Source: Gremmenia infestans
Taxonomy: Eukaryota > Ascomycota > Leotiomycetes > Helotiales > Hamatocanthoscyphaceae
Reading direction: 5' to 3'
NCBI GenBank assembly: GCA_032629725.1
Contig: JAFEVB010000006.1
Coordinates: 496,001-560,000 of the forward strand
Length of the DNA stretch: 64,000 nt
Below the pieces are notes generated by a model. The model did not search any database, was not told the DNA's origin, and worked only from the letters and a program-made list of their open reading frames with translations. Positions 43,541-56,375 of this stretch are shown here, one piece after another; the first letter of the stretch is position 1, and each line of letters begins with the position of its first letter. Both the position numbers and the translations under genes were made by a program.

Positions 43541-46500
43541 CTATGCGAAACCAAAGTACTCGCTTCCCGCGGTGATGGCCGTGAGGACATGCGAGCGGAG
43601 TGACTCGTAGCTTTCATATTCAGGAAGATCAAGTTCTGCAGAATGAATATTAGTATGTGATAACAAGAGACAGCGTGGAAAACTTACGGTTAAAGCATGT
43701 ATGCGAACTTGGCAGCCTTTCCTTGCTACCATAATCACGATGGATGTTGAATCGACTGAAGCCATTCATACCCTCCAACTCCCTAAAACCATTTAGCGGT
43801 ACCTTGCTAGTTCCTGTAACGAACTGCAGCAGCTTGGCACGCTCTTCCTTGTCATATGAACGAACGGCTCGCCAGAACCATTGGATCTGCGGAGAGGATG
43901 CCGAGTAGTTGTGGTATTCAGTATTACTCTTCCAGTCGTCAACTTCGATTTCGGGTAATCCGGAGATCAACAGCTCCAATTCTTGCTCGTTGAAGATTGC
44001 GATGAGCTCAGCGGGGATGATATCATGGAAACCTTTGAAGAAATTAGTAGAGGATACAGGATAATAGCGAAAATCAACTTACCCTTCAAGAACTCGTCCA
44101 ACTGCTCTTTAACAGAACCAGTGAGCTTCCACTCCACCATCAAGCGAATGTACTCATGCTTATTCTCCTCAGTGACAGGAATGTTGCGGCCATTTTCTAT
44201 AAAGTCAATGGTCTCAACAACACCAAACTTGTCGTTGTCAACAGAGAATGTCTCGGTGATGATGTCAGTGATATCATTCTCAAGCATCCAGACAAGAGAC
44301 TTGTAGTATTCGGGATCAAGAGACTCCATATCCTTGACAGAGACAGGTTTGCCCAGAATGCGCTTGTACACAGCACGACTGAAATGGCAGTCCAAGACAC
44401 GACCCTCGTAAAGAGCCTTGCCAATGATGCGACCGATGAATTTGAAGAACATGAGATGCTCCTCGTTGATGCTACTCAGCTGATTGGGGTGAAATGTGGT
44501 TCGGTCAGATGACACAGGAATGAACAGAGCGTATCCTGGGTCAAACATTTGTCTCGAGAGGACTTGGAACCATTCGCGAGTAACACCACCTGCATCAACA
44601 CCCTCTTCGCCGTGGAATCGAATACTCAACTTGCCATACTTCATCTGATCGCCGGTTTGAAAGTAGAGAGACTTGAAGGAATCATGGAAGACCTGATCTC
44701 GGCGAACAGACAGCTGAAGTGGAGGATGTGATTGACGACCGTTGGGGGCCTTGGCATGGATGCTACGAGTGAAGTAGTTGCGCTTGTTGTCAAACTCGAG
44801 AACCTTTGGGTTCTTGACCAAGAGAGAGAAAGTACCCGACATGAGCTTCGGTGTATGCCGTACTAGGTCGTTGAGAATTTTCCGGTGCTCCTCGGTGAAA
44901 GTAAAGAACAAGCTCTCCATTCGCGACTCTGGTGGGGGACTGGTCAACAACATCTCCTTGCTAGTCTGTGAGCTCTTCTCCTTAAGTGTGGTGTTTTTGC
45001 ATACAACCATCAATGCCTCAATGAGCGGAAGAAGGATAGTGGCAACATTGAGCATATGCTCACGCTGTCGAATAGCACGTAAACACTCGCTGAGCTTCTC
45101 CCACATCGGTCCAAAGGTAGAGTTCTCGTAGAGAGAAGACAAGAGGTCCTGCTTCTCACTCAATTGAGATGATTCGCCTTCACTATCAACCTCAGATGCA
45201 TCCTTCCTGTCACGCTTGGGGTCGAAAAGATGGTCAAGTGCGGTAAGGACGCGAAGCAACTTGTTTTGATCTGAGCCACCTGGCGAAAACTTGGCGAGTG
45301 CAACACCCTGGATCTCAGTGCCTGTGGTGGCCTTCTCGATCTGTGGAAGAAGATCTCGAAGATCAACAAGGATGATCTCTCCCAGTCCTTGAGCCTTTGA
45401 GATGAGTTGTCGTCCAAAGACGGCCTTAGCGTCTGGAATGGCAGAAAGGTTCTTGATTGTTGACAAAGTCTCTCTGAATGTTTTTGAACTGCATTCACGA
45501 GCAACAAAGATGTTGATCACCAATTGGAGATTATGTTCTGGGACGACTGGAGGGACCATTTGGCGTTGTAGCTTCTTCTCGGGCTCCTTTGCAGCTTCCT
45601 TAGAAGTTGATTCTGACGGAGCAGTTGGGGTTTCCGTAGACGTTGATGGCTCAGCGCCTCCATTAGGAGGCTCTGTTGGAGTTGTCACGGCTTGCTCGAG
45701 AAGACTGGTCATTGTCGGATCTGACCCTGCCTCATAATGTTGCTCATCGCTTGTCGCAGTCTCTGGTGTAGTGACAGACACCGCCGTATCAGCAGCCGTG
45801 GGGACTGCCTCTGCTGTCTCCTCCTTCTTGGCCTCTTCAGCCGCCTCTTTCTGTCTCCGTTGTAAAGCCTGAAGTGGGGTAGTTGTCATGTTAAGTAGTG
45901 TTGACAATGACTCCATAACAGAAGAGCTCTCCATTATCAACTCGCGATCGAGTAATGTCAACAATGAGTTAAGAGGATATCTCGAAGCCTTGTTCTCCTT
46001 CCCCTTGCCCTTGCGGCTCAAGCTGCGCTTTAGACCACCAGTAGGCTCGTGTTCGGTAAGGAAGAATGCTGGAATATGAGGGTTGGCACTGGTGAGGAAA
46101 ACCAGAGATAACAGACATTGTTGAACCACCATCAGCGGAGATGCCTCAAAATTGGTCGGAGTGACTGAACTCGTAGTGCTGGGGCCAGTGAGGGTTCGCT
46201 TGAGTGGTGTGGGGGTCTTGGGGTCCTTTTCCTTCAATGACGGTTGCTTTGCTCTCAATGAAAGCTGAGTAAAGCTTCGTTCAACCGCAGACATATCAAA
46301 GCTGCCATCCTGGAGGATATGAAGAATCGTGCCGAGTACCTCATTTCGGTTGTGTCGATTGTGTGAGATATTTTGGAGAACCGTGTTGAGAGTATTTCGT
46401 AGACTGCCTTGTTGGAAAATGAACATCAGACGTAAGAGGGTAGCGATTCCTGGCTTGTCAAGCATCTGCACCACCGTACGGCGAGGTTGTCGTTCGGCAT

Positions 46501-49500
46501 TGGTGTCTTGACCGGCAACAGGAGGAGCTGCACGTCGAGCAAATCCACCTGGAACTCTTCCTTGATGAGCAGGATGATCTCTCTGGGCAGCACGTGCTTG
46601 ATCGGCAATATCTGCAGGAAGTAAGGCAAGCATGTCCTCGTCTTGCTCCATCAAAACCTGTTGACGCAATGCCGGAGGTAACGTGGCTAGAATGCTTGCA
46701 GCATCCATCTCACCAGCACTGGGAGCTCCACCATTGGCAACGGTGGCTTGACGATTGCGCTCCTCCCGCTCACGGCGACGGCGGTCTTGTCGTTCTTGTG
46801 CCATGATCTCCTCTCTGATATCAGCGGGCAAGGCATCCAAAAACTCTTGTTCGATATCCGATGGTTGGGCGCCAGTTGCTGCAGCTGCTGAACGTCGCTC
46901 GCTAACAGCCGACATGATGACTTCTTCCCGAATCTCTTCTGGTAGCTCAGCAAGGAATTCGGGATCAATCCCAAGATCTGTGATGTCGTAAGGGTTACCG
47001 CGAATGACAGTCGTAACTCGCGGACGATCTGCTGCCGGGGTCTCCTCGCCCTGTATGCCTTGACCTTCTGGGGCAGTCTCGGCATTTTCGGTCTCTACGC
47101 CCTCCATTGCCTCAGCAGCCTCTTCTTGAACTGAATCAGCCTCCTGCTCGGACTCGGGGCCTCGCGCAGCAAGTGCTTCAGCAGCAGCTCTCTCGGCGGT
47201 CTGCCGTTCCTCGGCCTCCTTTTTCTCTCTCTCGGCCTTTTCCTCGGCCTCCTTTGCTTCGCGAACAATCCTCTCCTCTTCAGCCTTCTTCTTGGCCTCC
47301 TCTTCTGACTTGCGCTTTTCTTCAGCTTCCGCGGCTTTGATGGCCTTGTCGGCCTCAATGGCAGGAGGAACCAAGACAGCTTGGATGGCATTGTAGAGGT
47401 CTGCAGCCTTCTCAGCAACGGTGGGACCGAATAGCAGCTTGGCTTCCTCGTCCCATCTGACCTTCGTAGAGAGAGGTGTGAAGAAAGCCGAATTTCCAGG
47501 GTCCGTAGCGTGGCGACCGTCGTATCGTGGGCCGGGTCGCATACCGAACATGGCCTGTATGTCTCGTGGTAGTTCATGCCCAGGCCCGGTCGTGATATGA
47601 AATTGGAGGGCTTGCCCGTTGCGTGCGATAGTACCTGGAATGACTGGTAAGGATCTCATTGCTTCTTGAAAAAGTGCTCGTTCGGCCTCACCAAAAGGAC
47701 GACCGCTGATTCCGATATCCAATATTTCATTGGGTCCTCCGATACCTTGAATGAAACTGCCTAATGTGTGGCGACCACCGGAGGCAATGTCTCTCATAGG
47801 TGCAGAGCTGTTTCGTTGGAGTAAAGGGTTGACACCATCATTGCCAGAGCGAGCTGGAGCACCTGGTCTATGCGATCTGCCGTATGAGGGTACTGAAAAA
47901 GCGTTAGCACTGATCTCTCCCGCCAATTCCCTTAGTCGCAATGTGAGCCTTGTGATGTTCGCATTTGCTAGTTCAAGCCGCATAGCAGGGCTGGCAAGAC
48001 TTGGCGGTCGCGAATGTTCGGGTAACTCACCACCTAGCGGGTCACGGCCACCAGGAAAGAATGGAAATGGGGGGAAGCCTCCAGGACGAGGGTGTCGGCG
48101 AAGACCACCCATGGCAGGCTCAACTTCACCCTCCCACCCAAAGGGACCCCGGCCTGGGCCATCCACTGATATATTGTCAGAGAGCACCAGGGAGCAAGGA
48201 CTGCAAACTTACAAGCATAGTTTCCCTCGAATAACATATCATCTTCATCCGCCTCGTCATCGTCATCCTCGTCGTCGACTAACAATAGTTAGTCGGTCTG
48301 AACCAAGCTGCTAGGCTGGGAATGATTATGGAATTAACACTTACCGTCGTTGTCATCTTCTTCGATATATTCGCCGGCAATGAGATCCTCGTCATCCCCT
48401 GGATCGATGCCATCGGCCTCCATCTGCTGCTCCATCTGCTCAATCATGTCTTCGGCATCTTCGCCTCCAAGGGCACGAACAAGGTGGCCGAGTGGACCGC
48501 TGGCCATGTCCATTGCGTTCATCTCATGGAGCTCCTGTTCTTCTTGATCAGCAGCATGACCTTCATAGTCTTCCTCTTCGCCATCATCATCCTGATCGTC
48601 GCTCTCCCAGTCCTCCATATCATCTTCGCCTAGCTCTTGGACGTTTCCAGCCTCGTCAATTATTTCAACGCGAGCATCGTCATCTTCTAAATCAGACCCG
48701 GAATCACCAGAATCATCATCGCTATTTGAATCACCTTCATCGTCGTCTTCGCCATCGTCATCTTCCATAATGACTTCGACGTCGAGGCCATGATCGCCGG
48801 AGAGGCCTTCCATCGGACCCATGCCTTCGACTTCCTCATCCTCATCGCTGATATTGTCTTCACCGTCACCGATGTCTTCCTCATACTCCATTTCATCATC
48901 ATATTCGCCCTCGTACATCTCTTCGTCATCTAAGTAAATTTAGCTAAAAGAAAGGAGTAAGAACTTCATAACATACCATCTTCGGAATCATCAGACGAGT
49001 CGCCTTCTCTACCAGGCTCAAACATGCCCAGGGTAGAGTTACGGAACAGATCTGGTGTTTCCTCGCGGTCATCCTCTATCTCAGACGCCGAGCTAGCGGA
49101 TTCGATCTCGTCTGCGTCATTATGGTCAGGAGCGGTAGAGATGAGACCGAGTTCACTGAGGCTGAGAGCAGTAGAAGACAGGGTCTTGAGAGGTCGCAGG
49201 ATGTATTTGACAGCACGTCTGGCACCGGGGAAGTTCAAATCGATCTCAGCAATTGATTGTGTCAATGCCGTCATAAATCCCTTCTCGTACATGATCCGCC
49301 GAAGTTGCTTCTGAGAAACATTGGCAAGATTGACTTCCGCAGGTGGCGCGTTCTCCTTGCCACTCATTATATGAGACATGAGGTCGGATAGCGCAAGCAT
49401 GCGAGCGTACTTGACATCAAGAGGTTCGGTTGAGGCGCTTGCTTGTCCGAATGCTCTCAAGATGTTCTCAAGAACATATTTACGGACATGTAGGAGATCC

Positions 49501-52500
49501 GGCTCGTCATCGCTGTCATACTGTTCCCGCTTCGTATCGACAGGCCGCTCACCAGTTTTACTAACGAGTGCACACAACACCGAGTCTGCCCAGCCTGATG
49601 TCACAAGCTGCTTGCGCAAATCGATTGTCTCTGGATGATCCAAGGTACCAATCGGAAGGAGGTCGTATAAAAGGTAGTTGACGGCCGTTGAACGAGGCTT
49701 GGAGGGAGTCATGGCCTTGACTGGTTTGTGTTTATGCCAATTGATGAACTCAACCTTGGTCGAATTGTAAGACGCAAGAAGTTCGGTCAAACATTGGAGA
49801 ATGAAACATCTGTGAATATACATTGGATGTTCTTCGGACTTGAATTCTTGCTTGGTGGTTTGTTTGGCGTCCTTGTTGTCTTGGGGAACTCCTTCTAGAG
49901 TAGAAGATCCAATCATTGGTGTATCAACACTGCTTGTGCCAGCATTAGACTTATCGGCTGTGATGGTTGGAATCGCAGGCGCAGGAATTGCAGGACCATC
50001 TGAGACATCTTTGTAAGTAATGAGCTCACAAAGTAGGTAATGAATGATTCCATCTGGGTGAGCGACAACAGGGAGTTTGCTCTCAGTAGCAGCAGGCTTT
50101 GCGACGTCTGGCATCTCACTATCTCCTTCTGTAGATGTTTTGACATCTTGAATAGTGAGATCTTCCGTAGCTTGAACTGTTGGCGAGACTGAATCATCAG
50201 AAGCTCCATTCGAAAGTTCTGCGACAGGTGTCTCCTTCAAGACCAAAGACATGTGACGACTAGGAGTTTCGCCTGGGGATGTATACGCCCAGCGATTATA
50301 CTTGACCATCTCGTTTGTCACCTCCACGAATAGTTCTGGTTGCCGAACTGCTGAATTGCAAAGATTTTGTAGGTATACTGAAGTAATGACGGTCCGCTGC
50401 TGACGCGGACCCTCAAACCAAGCCTTAATTTCCGCTCGCATAATCTGCTTGATTGTTTCATCGTCTTCGATACAGTGCCGCAGAATGAGCATCAATGGGC
50501 CTTGGATACGAGAGGAACTAACACCCGCCAACTGCTTTGCCATGACAAACAGACGCTGAATGTTCTTCTTGTCACTCAGAGCTTGAGCCATGGGCCGCGA
50601 ACGGGTTAGAATAACCAGAACTCGGAGCACAGCAAGCGCAAGCCCCTCGTCCTTGCCAATTCTTGGAAGGATATCCAAGATCTTGTCAAAGAGTTCTGAA
50701 CGTTCAGCTTCGGGCACGGAAGGTTCAGCTGTCTCCAGCACTGGCACTTCAATGGTGTCATCTTCACTGGTTGGCGTTGTCCATCTCGTCTTGCGAGGGC
50801 GAGCATCTTCGCAAAGCAGCATCTCAATAACAAGCAAAATCTGGGGAATCCAAGGCGACTCATCTTCTGATGTGCGATTATTCGAAAACCTAATGAAGCT
50901 TAGCAAAGTTGAGAGGTTTTCCTTCAGGTCTCCAAGGGTCTCGGCATAAAACAATTTATCTTGAAGCATGAGAGCTAGTAGATTGGCGTAAGCGGCAATT
51001 TTTTTTCCCACTGCTTGAAGATCTTCCTCGCCAGCAAACGACATCAGTGCTATAACAAGAGTGGTGCCAACATTCCTTCGTTGCCCAGGAGGATCACCTG
51101 ACTTGTTGATCACAGTCTTTATTAGGTCAGCAACCTCGAAGGTCACCTCGCCGTGGGCATTAATAACGTCGAGACATTTATCAATCAAGTCCTCTCGGAG
51201 AGCCTCGCGTTCCTCGTTCAAGTCATCTACCGTGACTTGTTTGGTTTTGGATTCTTCGACTGCTGGAAGTGATTCCTTAGGAGCCGGTGCTGATGAGCCT
51301 GGGCGTGATGCGACTTCTGTGTTCTGAGTAAATTGGTTCAGCAAGTTATCAAAGTTTTGAGGCACCGCTGGCTCATCATTGCCGGACGGTGTGACAATTT
51401 GATTCAAGGAGTCGACGATGGTTGGGATATTGGTACGTGAATCAGCCGCCGAAGCTTGGTATAGGCTATCTGGAGTGTTTGTTCCAGTAGAGGCTCCCGT
51501 ACGAGGCCTGGATGCTTCAGTGGGGTCGGGGTTAGGGGCAATGTCGCCTTCGGGAACGGGATTTCGTCTGCCCTCGCCCTGAACAATCTCGCGGCAATAC
51601 TCCGATGCAGATGTAGGGTTATTATTGCAACGGTACAGAGCCTCGATTGCGAGTTCACGGTCATAAGAGTGTCCCTCTACCAAAGCAGATAAGTGGTCGT
51701 CTGAGCTCTTGAAGGTCTTAGAAGGGACTTTAGAGGGTGGAACAACCTTGTCAGAGCGTCTCAATGCGTTTGCTTCACTGTCCGCGCCAGCGATGATTCG
51801 GATCACTTCAATGAGTCTTTCGCATGTCGAGTCTGGAGCTCTCTCAATAAACTCCGATGACTGCCAAAGACGGCGAGCCACTGGTAAAACGGCCATTCGT
51901 AACTCGACTAGAAATTGGGGAGGTGAGAAGTTATCGACACGAGTACGGTCTCGCTCATTTCGGGTGGCTATGGCAACAGTTTGCTGAGCCTCGGTGACAT
52001 TCTTGCCAGTCACAAGCTGGCTGTACAATGAGAGGATATCGCCTGTTCCCATTCTGGAGAACCCCAATACGCTTTCCTTATCCTGGCTATTAGGCTTGAC
52101 AGATGGATGTGATTGAATCTCCGCAGTAAAGGTCTCAAGAATGCGATTGACTGATTCAAAGCCTCCACGGTCTTTAAAAGCTTGAAGGACAAGGGTAATA
52201 GTCTGCGTTGGTCGCTCGGCGTGGCGAGATGCTGACAATAGTTAGAAATGCACAGAACCCGTAAACGTTGTACTTACTGTCTACCAGCATCTCTTTCAGT
52301 ACAGCAAGGAGTCTAATCCAATACTTGAAATTCTCAACAGATGGCGAATTATCCGATCGGCTCAACTGAAGTAGCATGGTCTCGGCCAGCGCATCCGCAA
52401 TAGCCATATGGCTCTGCTTCTGGAAAGCATCAGGGTTTCGTTTGGTGACTAAAGCTTTGCCAAGTGTTTGGAAGAATGTTGAAATACTCCTAGTCTTCAA

Positions 52501-55500
52501 CATGCTGTTAATTGTCCGATAGTTCTGGAAGAATGGGTTTTTCTGCTCCGACTTCGCGGGCACCTTTTCCTCATCAACAGACTTCGGAACATCGTTGACG
52601 ACGAGTGCTGACGAGTCTCCGTTGACAGGATTGGTGGAGAGAGAAGTTTCGGATGTATCAAGCTCTGTTGGTTCGGGGGCAGGTGACGGCAGTTCAGTGC
52701 CTAAGATGTTCTCCGAAGTAGGCTCGCCAAAGCCAGGATCCTTAATTACTAAAGCCTCGGGATTCTTCCAGTGAGCAGGTACCATGTTTTTAAGAATTAT
52801 ATCCTCCTGAATGCAAGCTCCCAGTAAAGGCCCAAGGCTGCGAATTAAGCGCACATAGTAATCTCCAACATTGATTTGGATGAAGCTAGTGCTAGTAGTT
52901 CTATGATGACTGAAATGCGATGCAGTCTGGAAGCATGCGTGCAGGGTTCTAAGCAGAGAGTGGAGATTGACGAAAGCCTTAGCGTAGGTCGTGCCCTTTG
53001 AGATAAATTCAGCGTCCGCGCTCTGGCTCAATTCAGCATTCACGAATGGTGCGAAGAACGCTTCAGAATCTGTATGGTTGGCGAAAGGAGCAAGAACATC
53101 TGCAGCCGATTGGACTCTTCTTAGCAAGGAAGGAATCGTGAGATGAGGTTTGTGCTCTGCCAATACCCCGATCACACTCTGGAGATTCTTGCTTGCGTGA
53201 CTATCGGCAAACCCAGTGTAAAGGCATGGCGAATCTGCGAGATCAAGAACATACTCAATACCTCCTCTCGAGCAGAATTCAGAGCGTATCGACGAATTCG
53301 CTAATATGGCGTTTAAGAAGGTCGAGACTGCAGAAATGTAGGGGGTATTAGAAGCATTCGGAGTAGCATTTTCCGATGATAACTCCTCAGTTGCGACATC
53401 AACTGATTCTTGGCCAGCATCCTGCATCTCTACATCGCCGCCATCATCTATGGCCTTTCCTTTACCCTTGCCCGAATTCACAGCGGGGACCAACTTAGCA
53501 TCAGCAATGGCCACTCTGCCAGAAGAATCTATGGCAAATAGCTTGGTACCGATCTTCTTCTTCTCGGCATCCATCTTGCAGAGATACCCAACTCTCGCTA
53601 CCATTTCAATAACGGCATTTAGGATAGCAGTCTTTAGAGGGGGGTGATGGCGAGCCAGTTCATCAAAGGTGGCACCGAGAGTATTGGGTAACTCGGGGTT
53701 GGTGATCATGCACTTGACATGGTCTCGGCTTTCGAATACCTCAAAGAAGGTCTCGAGGGCACGGGACTGCTGAAACATCTTCATGCCGGCATTGTTGAGA
53801 CATATAGCGCCGAAAGCTTGAGGTACAATACTGATGGTGTCGGGTGTCGGCATAATTCCCTTGGCAAGCGGTCCCTGGCGTGGAGCCTGGAGCTTTTCTG
53901 ATGAGGGCCGTTGTGGTGTAGGAGCTTCATCGTCACTGCTATCGTCGTCGTCATCATCGTCGTCGTCGTCGGATCCGGCTGCTGGAGAACTCTGCTCTGC
54001 AGACGGTTGTGCCGTCTCTTCGGGCTCCGCTTGATGTTTCTTCGTCTCTGATGGCATGACTATCTCGGTCCCTGTAATAGCCTCAAGGAAGCCCTTGCTT
54101 AGACCTGCCTCAGCAATGACAGCATAACTCGTTGGCTCATTATTGATAAAGTCGTTGAGAATGCTGACTGCGTTGGTCCAGACGATAGATCCAAAGCAAT
54201 GGGAATTTCCAATAATCTGACGAAGACTTCCCAGGAGCTGAGATGAGTCAATCAAATTTCGCAGGAGACGGTCAAAATTTCCACCATAGCCGCCCGCTGT
54301 AGACATCATATGATGAATGAACTTGAAAAGGATTCGTAGGGTCTGCTGCTTGTAGAATGGGATATCGTAGTCAACAGCGAGCGAGTGAAGCTCTGGCGGT
54401 GTTCCCTTGCCACTTGCTGCATTTTCCGCAGCGGTCTTGACCTCAAAGACGATCAAATTAGAGACAGCGTCAAGGCCGTCCGCACTGACCAGAGTCTGAA
54501 ATGCGTCTCGAGCGCTGTACATGATGGTATCGAGGATTTTCAAGATCTCTATTTGATAACGCTCAGCGGTGTTGGTCCGCAAAGTCAAGACTTCAACGAA
54601 GATTGGAATAAGGCCAGCTGTAACCAAGTCGCCTGAGGTGCGTGGGTTATTAGAGAGACCAGCGGTACCCAGCAGGTAAAACAAGGCGTTACGCCATCGA
54701 TCCTCCTCCGTCAACTTGTTATCAGAATCATCGTTGGAGCCCATTCCCGCAACGGCCTTTCTGACAACGTAGAGGAGGACGCCATGGTTAACATTGGTAT
54801 TTAGTGCAGCACAGACATCATTGTACTTGCTGGGATGTTCTAATATCGAAGTAAGTGCAGACAACGCCAAAGTTTGCAGTGACAGTGGAACTGCAACATC
54901 GCCTTCTGGGGGTGGGTGGACCAATTCTGCAAGCTGGTACACAAGTTGTAATCGACGAGGTTCGTCACTGTCCTGCTTCAAGACGCTGTCAATAAAGGTT
55001 GTCTCAGAATGGACATATGCGAGGTTCGTGATTGCTAAGAGGCGAACGGATAGAATTTGTCTTCGAGTCTCTAAGGATGTAGTCAAGGCAGATGCTCCTC
55101 GCAACTTAGACAAAAGTTCATACTGCTTATCTTGCGGCATGCCAGATATGTTTTCACCTAGAAGTTTGTGCAGGCTAGTGGATGCAAGCATCGAAGAAGA
55201 TATCTCGACAGCTTTACAACTTGGTTGGGGAGTATCATCTGTGGGGAAGGTAGACGAGCGTGCTATAGGAGTGGGAGATCCGTCAGAGCTGCTTTGTCTG
55301 TTGTTACGAGAATTGGGACCCAAGTTGGAACGTCTGGTTGGTGTAGGTGTACCGACGCCAAAACTCGGGAGCCTTGGACTCGTAGCATCACTTCGTGGTT
55401 TGACAGGTGGTAGATCCGAGTCTGGAGCGGGCTTTGGATAATATGTAACCTTTATGTCTCCCCATTGTTCCCAGCTAATTTCGGAAGCTGTAGAGACAGC

Positions 55501-56375
55501 GGATGTTCCATTGCCAGGGCCTTTTGGACTGCTGCTAACACCGCTCCCTCCCTTGACGAAGGAGACTAAGTCCGTAGCAGACAGTGTGCATGATACAGCT
55601 TTCTGAGCAGGGGTACTAAAGTGTGTCTTTTCCTTGCCTTTGACATTGGGTGTCACAGGTGTGGTGCCATGGGTGGATTCGGCAGGAGCAACGATCGTCT
55701 TTGTGAATGGGAGAGCCAGTTGGAGTACTCTGTCCATGTCAATATTGTAGTGGTTCTTCAAAAGATCCTTGCTAGCATGTCGAACAGCCCCTCGCTTCAA
55801 AGCAGTATTATATCTCAGCGCCAATTCTAAGGCGACGTGAAGAGTGCTTTCGAGGATAGAAAGGGACGTGGAGTTTAGCAGGCTGTTTAGATGCGGGCTG
55901 CTTGCGTAGATACTGCGATTGCTACAATTTTGCAGGAGAACTTGTGAGAAAGCAAGAATCGACTCCACCAATTGTCTGTCTCCATCTTTTCCATAGCCAA
56001 GATTCCTGAGATCCTCATCGTTGCTTTCTTCCGACCCATCGGTATTAGTTGCAAGTATCTGGCAAGTGAAATCCATTGTCTGGGGTCCTTCATCTAACTT
56101 GTACGTCTTGCAGAATCTCTCGAGGATGACATCGAATCTATTCAATAGAGATACCCAGTGATACAGATCAGCGTGAGGGAACGGCCATCTTGTGGGGAAG
56201 GTTGCGAGAAATTGGGGGAGGAGGGGTAGAGAAGTTGCACACGCCGTGCTGCGGAACTCATCGATCCATGGCGACTGCACACATGTGTTAGCATATTCGC
56301 GGCGGCAGATTTATATATGAGACTCACCATTGTCTCCTTGTGCTTTTCAAGCACAGGTCTGGTGATGCGAACCAT
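43541..56375 (-). CDS. TOM1: giant HECT E3 ubiquitin ligase, Tom1/HUWE1 type
   Basis: Eight exons: 56375-56328, 56274-52278, 52231-48977, 48929-48345, 48278-48213, 48165-44083, 44032-43688 and 43635-43541. All phases agree; 4157 aa. Order of parts: N-terminal helical armadillo-like arms corresponding to DUF908/DUF913 (~aa 80-850), interrupted by a poly-Asp tract (~aa 775-790); a UBA-like helix bundle around aa 1533-1565 (ALVEGHSYDRELAIEALYR); a long acidic region encoded by exon 4 (~aa 2434-2628); a Glu/Lys/Ala coiled coil (~aa 2910-2990); ubiquitin-binding UBM/DUF4414 repeats near aa 3050-3110 (FLAELPEEIREEVI and FLDALPADIREEIM); and the HECT domain (~aa 3786-4157) with catalytic Cys4124 in LPSSHTCFNQLDLPEY. 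The end AGSEYFGFA is canonical. Tom1 ubiquitinates excess histones and unassembled ribosomal proteins and affects nuclear mRNA export (yeast knowledge). Confidence 0.96.
53930..53976. repeat. in-frame trinucleotide repeat encoding a poly-Asp tract in the HECT ligase
   Basis: Tandem GTC/ATC triplets on the plus strand, read as Asp codons on the coding strand. Likely variable in length between strains. Confidence 0.7.

Noticed and set aside
47095..47577. 160-codon minus-strand Arg/Lys/Pro-rich frame
   Set aside because: An alternative frame of the coiled-coil part of the HECT gene; low complexity only.
54794..55441. 215-codon plus-strand frame inside the HECT ligase
   Set aside because: Antisense shadow of exon 2, explained by codon bias; no domain.
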